From assembly GCA_032622095.1 (NCBI GenBank), contig CP136061.1:196960935-197024934 (forward strand): 64,000 bases of DNA. The letters are read 5' to 3'. Below are positions 46,017 to 57,544 of the stretch, piece by piece. The notes below the pieces were generated by a model, which saw only the letters and a list, made by a program, of their open reading frames with translations, had not been told where the DNA came from and made no database searches. The DNA comes from Siphonodentalium dalli. Its lineage: Eukaryota > Mollusca > Scaphopoda > Gadilida > Siphonodentaliidae. Position numbers and translations under genes: made by a program. Each line of letters opens with the position of its first letter. The first letter of the stretch is position 1.

Positions 46017-47336
46017 ATTAATATGTGAATAAGTACAATGTTAGAAAATACTGTCGATTCGACGGTTTCGGGCCGTCATAATCGACAGTCCTATACCCAT
46101 TCATCAGCTTGACGGGTTTTTACCGTTATTTTATGTGCCCATGAAAATTGTCTAAATTAAATATTTTCGTGATTCAAAGTCATGCCGTCAAAATTCAATA
46201 GTATATCTATCGGCGACCATATTATATACGGCAATGACTCCATACAGTATGACTGAATCTTACTCTGCTGATATTTAATATGTATTATTAATCCGGCATT
46301 CATTCTTTGTTTTTTATGCGGATCCGTACGTATAAATCATGAGTACGGTACGTTATTCTCATTCCGGGGTTAAGTTCCCGCTTTAGCACTCAGCTCATTT
46401 ATTCGCCATTTATCGTTGGCGTTGCGTATTTGATCGCAAACTATTATTTTTTGGGAAACTGTTACCTTTTCGATTGTGGACAGTTGTTAAGACGGTCTGA
46501 TTTCGGTTCCTTTGCTAACCGGACAAGTTTCAATTCTGCGAAAACCGGCTTAATCATTGACAAATTCCACTAAATTCGAGAGTATAGATTCATGCCAAAT
46601 CAATCATGGCATGGTCCGGGGTCTGACCTCATTCGACTCAGCGCTGATGTTGAATTTGACAGTGTTGTGACTTAGTATCAAAACACTGGCACATTTACTG
46701 ACACAAGAGGATACATGTACAATTAACACGAGCTTCGATGTCAACCAATAGTGACAATAATAACAACAATGACTCAATTAACAGCTATTACCATTAGAAT
46801 GTTGACAATCCAGTTGACAGTGTTCTGAATCTGATTGTTTCAAAGCACATGCATGTACATTTACAAGAGAGGATATACGTGTACATGTACTGTACGCACC
46901 AGTGTAATTCACAAGAGATTCAATGTCAACAACAACACCGTAAACAATGAGCTGACGCCGCGCAGTGAAGGATTATCGCATATCTACAATTCCAACTTTA
47001 CAATTAAACGGACCAATTCATCCCGTGTTCATCAATTTGCATTGAAACGTGTGGATATGAGACATTGTCATCATTCGCCATGTTATCGTCAAGTTAGTAC
47101 GACAATTTACTGGGAGTACACTATTGGTTGGATGTTCTTATCAAACTATCTTTGGCTGACTCACTGATATTGATACTAAGTGTTGTGATACCAGTATACA
47201 ATTTGATGCATCATGCTTTAAAATTCATGGAAAATGTGCGACTACAGGAGAACATTGTCGCCAAGTCATTGTGCACAGTTATTATGGGATCTGCTGTTGT
47301 CTTGAAGGTTCCAATCCCAACTAGTTGTTATTGATA
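46017..47336. other. No supported feature
   Basis: Unrecognised sequence; the frame at 46835-47167 (plus) has no family motif and lies in a stretch with TACATGTA words. Confidence 0.45.
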
Positions 47337-47846
47337 TACAGTACCAGTCAAAAGAAGTGGTATTTTAAGCGAGATATTTTCGCGCCCAATATCGCAATAA
47401 TATTGCAAGTGGAAACGCTTATAAGCATGTCGCTTGTGATATTATTTCAATATTTTGCACTTAATATCTCAATATTTTGCGCTTAATATTGCGACATCTT
47501 GCGCTCAAAATTGTGACATTTAAATCAAATTATTGCTTCTTCTATATTGTTTGTTGTATAAATAGAGACAATGTTTTAGATATGTATATAATTATAGTTG
47601 TAAATGCTATATGTACACTATATGTACACTATATGCACAGTATTATCTAATATAAATATAACACTATCGGGTCTGTATGAAATTTAGCGAGCTTTAATAT
47701 CGCAATATTTTGCGTTCAATATTGCAATAATAAGCGCAACAGATTTTTGGTATTGTGCTATAATCACGCCTTCTTCTAAATTAAGCACGCTCAATATCGC
47801 AATAAAGGTGCGCCTAAAAATACCACTTCTTCTGACTGGTACTGTA
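47337..47846. mobile_element. 506-bp TA-flanked mariner-like MITE
   Basis: The element 47339-47844 lies between TA dinucleotides. Its ends CAGTACCAGTCAAAAGAAGT followed by GGTATTTTA and the inverse TAAAAATACCACTTCTT, CTGACTGGTACTG match over about 30 bp with few differences. The CAGT start and TA duplication are typical of Tc1/mariner. The interior is dominated by self-complementary words around AATATTGCGATATT. Confidence 0.85.
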
Positions 47847-48639
47847 TGGTCGTGATGTACGGATTCACCTGTTAAAACAAAAACTGTGTTTACAAGTGAC
47901 TGACAATTTCACGCCTTACATGTTACCAAAAAGTATGCCATTAAGATATTTTATCTTTACATGTACATAAATTTGAGTTTTAACTGTGAAACATGTATCT
48001 TTGTTCTTTTTATGGCTTAAAAGGGCATGCCGATTCATGTTTTAGAATGGTCAAAAATAGTAATACTCATAACTGAATAGTGATGGGTTGGCTTATCAAC
48101 TATTACTTGTATAGTTTTTTATTTACAGCCATATTTATACAGTAGTTAGTGAAAGGCGAACACATTACGCGTGCGCAGCCTTTTTCCGGATTAAATTCTA
48201 CGAGGCAGATAACAAGCTTGATCCTTTGCAAACTGCAAAGTTTCAGAAATATTGTCTTTCACATTTATGCATTGAAGATTTACATTTCATCAAAAATATG
48301 ATCGTAACATAAGAACTAAGATGTATTTTTCAGTTACGATTAATACTAGAATCGACCATTCAAAAACATATGAATCGTAATGCCTACCGGGAAATCATAC
48401 TGTCACCATTGGAACCTGGCTAATTCTATGGTAAATTAGCAAATTAAGAGCAAAAATTGGTGTTGACTCATGAAAAATACCATTGGTCAGACCTTTATTA
48501 GTTACGGTCTTGATATTAATTAAACGGTGTTGAATCGTAAAAAATACAACGGTCTGACAGTTACTGGTTACGGTCTGCCAGTTACTTAAACAGTTTTATA
48601 CCGTGGAACATGCTACGGTCTGACCATATGATTAACGGC

Positions 48640-48899
48640 CAAAGGTTACTAATCTAATCCACTATTTAGCCAATATCGGAATTTAAATGGTTAATAAAGC
48701 CGGCGGTGATTGACACAGCAAATAAACGTTCGCAACCTATACTTAGTATGTATCGCACTACCATAAGGCATATTATGTAGTCCATGTGCCCTGTTCTGTT
48801 GGTGCATATCGTCATTTACGGGGTTAATGAAGCCGGCCGTGAACGAGATGGCGCGCCAATCTTCACAGTATACCTTTAGTAAGTGCCGCGCTACCATAA
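48640..48899 (-). repeat. Tandem repeat R interrupted by the Harbinger insertion
   Basis: One unit at about 48655-48800 and a second from 48805 that stops at GCGCTACCATAA. The short Harbinger element begins at 48900 immediately after the TAA. The repeat resumes after the duplicate TAA at 50023. Confidence 0.65.
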
Positions 48900-50025
48900 G
48901 GGCGCGTACAAACGGCGGGCAAGAAAATATCAGGTATGCCCCATGTGACTTACTTGACCAATGAAATAAATAATACCGGAAAATATCCGACAAAGGCAGC
49001 GCGCTGATATTTTATCGCCAATTGGTGATATGTGTTCACCTTGATAGGTGGGCATCGGTATCAGTTAACTAATGTCGCAGGGATATGATCGTAACAATTC
49101 AAGCACTCGAGTTATGATCCATCAATAGTATCGTCTGTTTCAACATACTACGTATTTCCATTTTACATTGGTTGTCAGAACCGCTGATGTATTATATATA
49201 CATGTATATACGTGTATACAGAGACGTGGCGACAGGGGGGGCTTGGTGTGTCTCGATCACCCCCAACTTTGGTCAATAATTTCAACAGTTGGACATTTCA
49301 TACCTGCCAAAACATTAGTTGGAAATTTCACACCAACAATAGGTTGAAAATGTTCTTGTAGTTTGATTTTCAAAAAAATTCTTGGGGGAATTAATTGTTT
49401 TTGGACCAATATTTGCATATTTTCCTATTTTTGGTAAAAAATATGGTCTGAAATGGTCATCAGTTGGAAACTTTCCAACCTCAGTGGGGTGACAGGTTGG
49501 AAATTTCCAACACTTTGAAAGCTTGTGTCCTGGTCCCTCCCCCGTGGCCAGCCTGAGTCAAAAGTCAAAAACTGCTAGTTAATTTAAGAAAACAATATTG
49601 TCATACATTTGGTCAACATTGTCATTGGAATCAGATGTAAATTTTTCAACCTAAGTGGGGTGTCAGGTTTGAAATTTCCAACTCTAGGAATGATTGAGGC
49701 TAGTCTAGATGGTAGGATTTTGCGATTTTCTTGTTCAGATTACAAACTTTTCGCACACCGGGCCGGGCCGAACCATGGTCTAATATTAGGCCTAAGAGCA
49801 CTGATATAACTCTATGAATATTCGATATGGACTATAGGTTGTTTGTCCGCAGTAATTCACTTCAACAAACACGACTAACACTAGTCACATTGAGCTCAAC
49901 CAACGTCAACTAACCCGCCGCTTTCTCACGGGCGTAATCTTTGCAGCAAGAAAATATCAGAGTACAATTGTACCTGATATTTTCTTGCAGATATTTTCTT
50001 GCAGCTTCATGTGTACGCGCCCTAA
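48897..50025 (-). mobile_element. Short PIF/Harbinger copy (1,123 bp), LINE-free
   Basis: The element 48900-50022 is flanked by TAA at 48897-48899 and 50023-50025. Sequence collinear with the 31.2-37.9 kb element except that it lacks the LINE and the 383-bp transposase-exon segment; over the shared part it is very similar. Frames at 48691-48993 and 49609-49809 have no support. It is a MITE-like deletion derivative or a second insertion of one. Confidence 0.85.
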
Positions 50026-50275
50026 GTCATCAATATATGATCTGATCGGGTCCCTATGTGCTCGGACTCTCCCGGATTATTTAGTAAATAACGGCATTTA
50101 AAGGGTAAATAAACCCGCCGGTTGATGAACAGCAAGTCAATTTTCATAATCTATGCTTATTTTGTATCCTACTATACCATAAGCCATCACATTACACTGT
50201 CCGCGGTCCCATGGGGCTGCCTGTGCCCGCCCGGGTTTGCCCGGGCTTGCACGGGCAGCAACATGCAAGTCACAC
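50023..50275 (-). repeat. Tandem repeat R, continuation and next unit
   Basis: After the TAA the interrupted unit continues weakly to about 50060. A better preserved unit lies at 50090-50235 and contains CAGCAAGTCAATTTTCATAA, TATCCTACTATACCATAAGC and CACTGTCC. The GC-rich CCCGGG tail matches the head of the 16.8-kb array in inverse orientation. Confidence 0.65.
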
Positions 50276-50279
50276 CCGG

Positions 50280-50690
50280 CAAATCCAAAAAAACATTCGA
50301 AACCCTCAGAAGGGGTACAGCGAAGAGCAACTACGCTAGTACCAAAGGTCCGGAACGTACCTTATAGAGAAAGGCTGATTAAACCTAGTATATACAGCAT
50401 GTATGTCGCTGACGTTTTGGATACTGAGGGGAGATTATCTAGGGTTCCTGCGATATTGAACCTGACACGTCTATTTTCCAGAGGGTATACGGTTCGGGAA
50501 CGAGGGGCCACACCCACAGATTACACCCCAATAGATGCAACAAAGACATCCGTTTACACTTCTTTGATGACAGAGTGGTGCATCATTGGAACAATTTATC
50601 ATAGTTCGTGGAAGACTCGGAAGACCTGAATACCTACAAAGAAAGACTTGATTCGGAACATTGGAACATCATATATCAAATCGATGAGTA
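50280..50690 (+). pseudogene. LINE ORF2 C-terminal remnant
   Basis: In one frame the peptide reads VQRRATTLVPKVRNVPYRER followed by a poorly conserved stretch. After a shift of frame near 50540 it reads IRLHFFDDRVVHHWNNLS, a stop, and TYKERLDSEHWN. These are the 'RRATKLVP' and 'FF..RV...WN.LP' / 'FK.RLD..W' signatures near the end of CR1/Jockey-group ORF2 proteins. At least one frameshift and one stop are visible. The open frame at 50237-50629 contains the first half only. Confidence 0.7.
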
Positions 50691-50699
50691 ACAAACCAA

Positions 50700-52480
50700 T
50701 ACCGTACATACATTGTGAACAGACCTCTTGCAACGCGTGAAAACCTCCAATTATATTTCATATTCCGTAACTTAGGGATAAAAGTCGTCGAGACTTGTTG
50801 CCGACATATTTACTTGCGCCAGTCCATGGGACGGTCGACGTATTTGGCCATACAGTAGTATCCGTCCGAGAATTTCGGTCAACTTTTTCGGCTCGCTGTA
50901 ATTATCGCCCCTTGCTTTCGAACTTCCGGTTTTAAAAGTTCAGATTTGTGTTCATTTCGACGTTTTCTCATTCTATAATGGCTTGTTTTGTATATTATTC
51001 GCAAGAAGTGTGAATTAGATTGTGCTTGATGTAGGAAGAACCAACTGTTGACTGTTTTAATCCGTTCCGATATGAGAAATAAAATTTAAAAATGAATCGC
51101 CGGAAAATAGCAAATGAATTGGCGGAATTTTCTCTTCGCACGTTTTGCCTTTTTAACTTCAAGTCTTCAAATTCAAGGCTTTTGCCTTTTGGGCCAAGTT
51201 TGACATTTGGCACCAAATCTGCTTTTACAGATCTGGCCATTCTGTACTGTGGCTGTGTCAGTTTGTGAGTGTGATCAGCTGGCATACTCAATATTCAACG
51301 GACCATCCAGCCTCGAGGGCCGAGGCTCAATCTCTGGCTCTGCCTCACAAAACTTCAAAGTTCAACTTCAAGTCAAAAGTTACAAGTGACAAGCGATAAT
51401 AAAACAGTGCAAAATTACTGGCCACCTGACTTGGACACAAAGATACAGATACAGAATGACAATTTGGTTTCACTTTAAGTTTCAGGTTTAGATTCAATAA
51501 AACTTATATGAAAGCAAAAATATATATCATCTAATTATTTATCAAAATTGTCGTTCAATCTATCAGTATCAGTTCTGACAAATCTTGTTAATATGCAGCC
51601 CTGGGAATTGAGAAAAAATGCCTATGGGCAATATTTTTTGCGCAGCTGGAAGAAATCGGACTTGGCAAAACTGATTTCACTTTGTAACAGCAAATGTTGC
51701 TCTTTGCAACAATATTGCCATTTCATATAATGATATAACGATATAATATCCTTACCACCAAGGTGCATGTACGCTAATTTATTTTGATTAGCCATCAAAT
51801 AAATTATAGACAATACTGCATCTAATTCACTCAATTTACTGTCATCTACTGTATATTGTTAATAGTTATATTGGGCAAAATTGTTTCCAGACCATTATTC
51901 AACAGATATATAATATAATTATTTACATACATGTAGCCCGTCTGTGTTACACTAAATCCTGTTTGGTAATTGGTCAACTGCCAATTGAGTCACCCGTTAC
52001 ATACCCCGATAACACACAGACCATAACACGAACACAATGTCACAAATTGTTGCCCTATTCTGATTCTGACCTAATCACTAAAAAGCGGTCAGCAGAATAA
52101 TTGATTGCATTGAGTTATTAATTGATAGTAGCATTTGCAGACAGGTGTCTTCAACTCATATTTATAATTTTATGCCCGGAAACTATATAAAACGTGTTTA
52201 GGAAGAGCTAGCCCATCTTTAATATGAGGTTGTAATGGCCAAAAGAGGAAATTTTAACACATTTTGAATTTTTGTCGGCCTATATCAAATATTCCATTGC
52301 TCGCCGCTTATAAAGAGCGTCCATGCTTCTGTCGCCCAAAAGCAGTAGATGATATTAAAAGAGTGTTCTTTTTGGGTAACAAAGGTAGAAAAATTGGGGT
52401 GGGGGTGAAAATTTGGGATAGAATCATTTCTAATACAAGACTATAACATGAACTAAACATAAATGGCACATTATGTATGG
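50700..52480. other. No supported gene
   Basis: Unrecognised sequence before the tandem duplication. Overlapping short frames (50995-51291 minus, 51548-51730 plus, 52264-52446 plus) carry no domain signature. Confidence 0.45.
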
Positions 52481-52599
52481 ACATGTATTGGAAAGGATAG
52501 TTATTTTGTAGTTCGCTTGTTTCTTTCCAGATGGCCAGGGCACAACTGGGATAAGCCCACAATGTGTTCATATTTAGCAGATAATTGATTTTTTAACAA

Positions 52600-53073
52600 G
52601 GCCAAAATAAAAAGACCTGTGTTTCTGGTGACCCGCCCACCCCTATTCCAGCACCCCCGACCATTTTCATTTTATTGATTTTGCAAAATTAGTACACATC
52701 CGATTTTATTTTCCATGTAATCTGATTCATTTCCGTGTAAATCAGACACATCGCGTAAATTGTTAAACCACAAATTATACCACACTTCAATTGGGTCACA
52801 GCCGAATAAATCCTATTTTTTTCATGTTTTATTCAATAAAACAATTACACTATATTGATTATTCTAATATTACGTACTTAGTTTTATTATTTTATAGTAG
52901 GCCTAGTAGTACATTAAAAACAAGGAGAAGCAGTCTGGGGGGGGGGGGGTATTCATATTTATTTTGAGCAAAGTTGAAAAAATAAAATGAAAAAATAAAA
53001 TAAAATGAACGGCCACCCCACCCCTATTTTTTTCTCGCATGTTACCAGAAACACAGGTATATTTGTTTTGGCC
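52600..53073. mobile_element. 474-bp MITE, in both duplication copies
   Basis: The left end GGCCAAAATAAAAAGACCTG plus TGTTTCTGGTGAC and the right end GTTACCAGAAACACAGGT plus ATATTTGTTTTGGCC are inverted over about 33 bp with four or five mismatches. The second copy is at 55476-55950. The interior contains the G run and an A-rich segment; no coding capacity. Confidence 0.8.
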
Positions 53074-53343
53074 TAGTTGGTCACTATAGAATCTATGGCC
53101 CTGGTTATTTTCTGAATATTAATTTATACATTAAAATTTAACCAGGTTTAATCCAAAAATAACGGGACCTAAAAACTATTTCAAGCTCAACAAATATAAT
53201 AGAAAATATGTGGTCTATTGTGTATATCAGGATGTATGAGATGTAAAAAGTGAAAGAAATATGTTAAGTTTGAAAATTTGGCACTTAATTTAACAGATAA
53301 AATTATGTGACAAGAAAGTATAGCTTTGTGATTAGTATATTAT

Positions 53344-54667
53344 TAGCTCAACTTACTTTTGTAAGTTTGAGCTATTGCCATGGTTTGGCGTCCGTCGTCC
53401 GTGTGTCCGTGTGTCCGTCAACAATTTCCTTTGGCGCGGGCTACAGGTTGTACCTTTGGTCTGATCTTCATGAAATTTGTCATGAATGTTGACATTGACA
53501 TGTAGATGGGAACGAGTCATTTTGGGGTCATTAGGCCAAAAAACATTGCCACTGGCAGCCATCTTGGATTTCAAGATTCAATCCATTGGCGCGGCCTACA
53601 GGTCGTACTGTTCATCTGATCATCATGAAATTTGTCATTGATGTTAATATTGACATGTAGATGGGAACGAGTGATTTTGGGGTCGTTCGGCCAAAAAACA
53701 GCCATCTTGGATTTTACTCTTTGCATGACTAAATCCTTTGGCGCGGGCTACAGGTCGTTGTTTTGGTCGGAAGTTTATGAAATTTGTCATGGATGTTAAC
53801 AATGACATGTAGATGGGAACGAGGGATTTTGGGGTCGTTCTGCCGAAAAACATGGCCGCCAGCAGCCATCTTGGATTTTACTCTTTGCATGACTAAATCC
53901 TTTGGCCCGGGCTACAGGTCGTACCTTTGGTCTGATCTTTATGAAATTTGTCATGAATGTTGACATTGACATGTAGATGAGAACGAGTCATTTTGGGGTC
54001 ATTAGGCCAAAAAACATGGCCGCTGGCAGCCATCTTGGATTTCAAGATTCAATCCATTGGCGCGGGCTACAGATCGTACTGTTCCCCTGATCATCATGAA
54101 ATTTGTCATTGATGTTAATAATGACATGTAGATGGGAACGAGTGATTTTGGTGTCGTTCGGCCAAAAAACATGGCCGCCAGCAGCCATCTTGGATTTTAC
54201 TCTTTGCATGACTAAATCCTTTGGCGCGGGCTACAGGTTGTACCTTTGGTCTAATCTTTATGAAATTTGTCATGAATGTTGACATGGACATGTAGATGGG
54301 AACGAATCATTGTGGGGTCATTCGGCCAAAAAACATGGCCGCTGGCGGCCATCTTAGATTTCAAAATTCAATCCATTGGCGCGGCCTACAGGTCGTACTG
54401 TTCGTCTGATCATCATGAAATTTGTCATGGATGTTAATATTGACATGTAGATGGGAACGAGTCATTTTGGGGTCGTTCGGCCAATAAACATGGCCGCCAG
54501 CAGCCATCTTGGATTTTACTCTTTGCATGACTAAATCCTTTGGCGCGGGCTACAGGTCGTAGCTTTGATCGGAACATCATGAAAGTTGTCATGGATGTTA
54601 ACAATGACATGTAGATGGGAACGAGGGATTTTGGGGTCGTTCGGCCGAAAAACATGGCCGCCAGCAG
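53344..54667. repeat. Hairpin-headed tandem array 1, alternating 155/164-bp monomers
   Basis: Begins with a hairpin (TAGCTCAACTTAC, GTAAGTTTGAGCT), then a short GTCCGTC/GTGTCC microsatellite, then about 8.5 monomers. Taking GACATGTAGATGG as anchor, starts are at 53497, 53652, 53804, 53968, 54123, 54287, 54442 and 54606, giving intervals of 155, 152, 164, 155, 164, 155, 164. Two monomer types alternate: type A has TTCAAGATTCAATCCATTGG, type B has TTTTACTCTTTGCATGACTA. The minus-strand frames in it are not genes. Confidence 0.85.
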
Positions 54668-55360
54668 CAGGGTTGGCTGATTTAAATCAAGCGATTTAAA
54701 TCATTGATTTAAATCAAGATTTAAATCAATGATTTTTTTCAAAAAAATTATTGATTTAAATCAAAAAATTTGAAATTATTGCATATCTCAAGAATTTTCA
54801 ATATCTAACAAGGTCTTTTGTAAATTATAACATGATTATGATTAAACAATATACAGAATTGGATAATAGATATGAAATTGTGCAGTAATTGTCAACCCTA
54901 TAGAAACAGGCATACTGCATGGTTCTGTGACTACCGGTACTGCTCCAGCAACGACCTGTTTCGCTTAGTTGTAACTACAATCAGATTCAGCACTCCCCAT
55001 TACACTATTAAATTTCCTTTCCTTTTCTGATTGCAATACATGTAAATGCCAACCAAGTAATTCTACCATATACTATGCCATCTAAACTACCCTAGTTATC
55101 CATACTTGATATATGGTGTGATTACATGTATGTCCTCAAGTCACCGAGGAGAAAAGGTGATTGATAATATATTCAGTTCTCAGCTAAAATTTACTAAATG
55201 TATCAGTAAATCTTTAAGCACAGGTCTACTTTTCCAGATACATGTATCACAACATTGGAACTCACATGGACCTAAGTGTATGCATAATTAAAGTACATGG
55301 TCGCTATATCTGTTCTGCCATGATATTTGTGCTTGATACATGTTTTGAATTTTTTTGATT
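54668..55360 (+). mobile_element. hAT-like element, left part only (truncated by duplication)
   Basis: Starts CAGGGTTGGCTGATTTAAAT after GCCAGCAG at 54660-54667. It runs 0.69 kb and stops at the duplication junction, so it has no right end of its own. Confidence 0.85.
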
Positions 55361-55475
55361 GTATTGGAAAGGATAGTTATTTTGTAGTTCGCTTGTTTCT
55401 TTCCAGATGGCCAGGGCACAACTGGGATAAGCCCACAATGTGTTCATATTTAGCAGATAATTGATTTTTTAACAA

Positions 55476-55950
55476 GGCCAAAATAAAAAGACCTGTGTTT
55501 CTGGTGACCCGCCCACCCCTATTCCAGCACCCCCGACCATTTTCATTTTATTGATTTTGCAAAATTAGTACACATCCGATTTTATTTTCCATGTAATCTG
55601 ATTCATTTCCGTGTAAATCAGACACATCGCGTAAATTGTTAAACCACAAATTATACCACACTTCAATTGGGTCACAGCCGAATAAATCCTATTTTTTTCA
55701 TGTTTTATTCAATAAAACAATTACACTATATTGATTATTCTAATATTACGTACTTAGTTTTATTATTTTATAGTAGGCCTAGTAGTACATTAAAAACAAG
55801 GAGAAGCAGTCTGGGGGGGGGGGGGGTATTCATATTTATTTTGAGCAAAGTTGAAAAAATAAAATGAAAAAATAAAATAAAATGAACGGCCACCCCACCC
55901 CTATTTTTTTCTCGCATGTTACCAGAAACACAGGTATATTTGTTTTGGCC
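55476..55950. mobile_element. 474/475-bp MITE, duplicate copy
   Basis: Copy of 52600-53073 within duplication copy 2, identical except for one extra G in the homopolymer at 55813-55826. Confidence 0.8.
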
Positions 55951-56220
55951 TAGTTGGTCACTATAGAATCTATGGCCCTGGTTATTTTCTGAATATTAAT
56001 TTATACATTAAAATTTAACCAGGTTTAATCCAAAAATAACGGGACCTAAAAACTATTTCAAGCTCAACAAATATAATAGAAAATATGTGGTCTATTGTGT
56101 ATATCAGGATGTATGAGATGTAAAAAGTGAAAGAAATATGTTAAGTTTGAAAATTTGGCACTTAATTTAACAGATAAAATTATGTGACAAGAAAGTATAG
56201 CTTTGTGATTAGTATATTAT

Positions 56221-57544
56221 TAGCTCAACTTACTTTTGTAAGTTTGAGCTATTGCCATGGTTTGGCGTCCGTCGTCCGTGTGTCCGTGTGTCCGTCAACA
56301 ATTTCCTTTGGCGCGGGCTACAGGTTGTACCTTTGGTCTGATCTTCATGAAATTTGTCATGAATGTTGACATTGACATGTAGATGGGAACGAGTCATTTT
56401 GGGGTCATTAGGCCAAAAAACATTGCCACTGGCAGCCATCTTGGATTTCAAGATTCAATCCATTGGCGCGGCCTACAGGTCGTACTGTTCATCTGATCAT
56501 CATGAAATTTGTCATTGATGTTAATATTGACATGTAGATGGGAACGAGTGATTTTGGGGTCGTTCGGCCAAAAAACAGCCATCTTGGATTTTACTCTTTG
56601 CATGACTAAATCCTTTGGCGCGGGCTACAGGTCGTTGTTTTGGTCGGAAGTTTATGAAATTTGTCATGGATGTTAACAATGACATGTAGATGGGAACGAG
56701 GGATTTTGGGGTCGTTCTGCCGAAAAACATGGCCGCCAGCAGCCATCTTGGATTTTACTCTTTGCATGACTAAATCCTTTGGCCCGGGCTACAGGTCGTA
56801 CCTTTGGTCTGATCTTTATGAAATTTGTCATGAATGTTGACATTGACATGTAGATGAGAACGAGTCATTTTGGGGTCATTAGGCCAAAAAACATGGCCGC
56901 TGGCAGCCATCTTGGATTTCAAGATTCAATCCATTGGCGTGGGCTACAGATCGTACTGTTCCCCTGATCATCATGAAATTTGTCATTGATGTTAATAATG
57001 ACATGTAGATGGGAACGAGTGATTTTGGTGTCGTTCGGCCAAAAAACATGGCCGCCAGCAGCCATCTTGGATTTTACTCTTTGCATGACTAAATCCTTTG
57101 GCGCGGGCTACAGGTTGTACCTTTGGTCTAATCTTTATGAAATTTGTCATGAATGTTGACATGGACATGTAGATGGGAACGAATCATTGTGGGGTCATTC
57201 GGCCAAAAAACATGGCCGCTGGCGGCCATCTTAGATTTCAAAATTCAATCCATTGGCGCGGCCTACAGGTCGTACTGTTCGTCTGATCATCATGAAATTT
57301 GTCATGGATGTTAATATTGACATGTAGATGGGAACGAGTCATTTTGGGGTCGTTCGGCCAATAAACATGGCCGCCAGCAGCCATCTTGGATTTTACTCTT
57401 TGCATGACTAAATCCTTTGGCGCGGGCTACAGGTCGTAGCTTTGATCGGAACATCATGAAAGTTGTCATGGATGTTAACAATGACATGTAGATGGGAACG
57501 AGGGATTTTGGGGTCGTTCGGCCGAAAAACATGGCCGCCAGCAG
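56221..57544. repeat. Hairpin-headed tandem array 1, duplicate
   Basis: Copy of 53344-54667 offset by 2,877 bp with a single base difference (56940). Same A/B monomer alternation. Confidence 0.9.

Larger units (their letters stand above)
52485..55360. repeat. Tandem segmental duplication, copy 1 (2,876 bp)
   Basis: Collinear with 55361-58237. I see only two differences: the G run at 52937-52949 (13 versus 14 G) and C at 54063 versus T at 56940. Contains a 474-bp MITE, a hairpin-headed satellite array, and the left 0.69 kb of a hAT-like element. The left breakpoint is in unique sequence (after GGACA). Confidence 0.95.
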
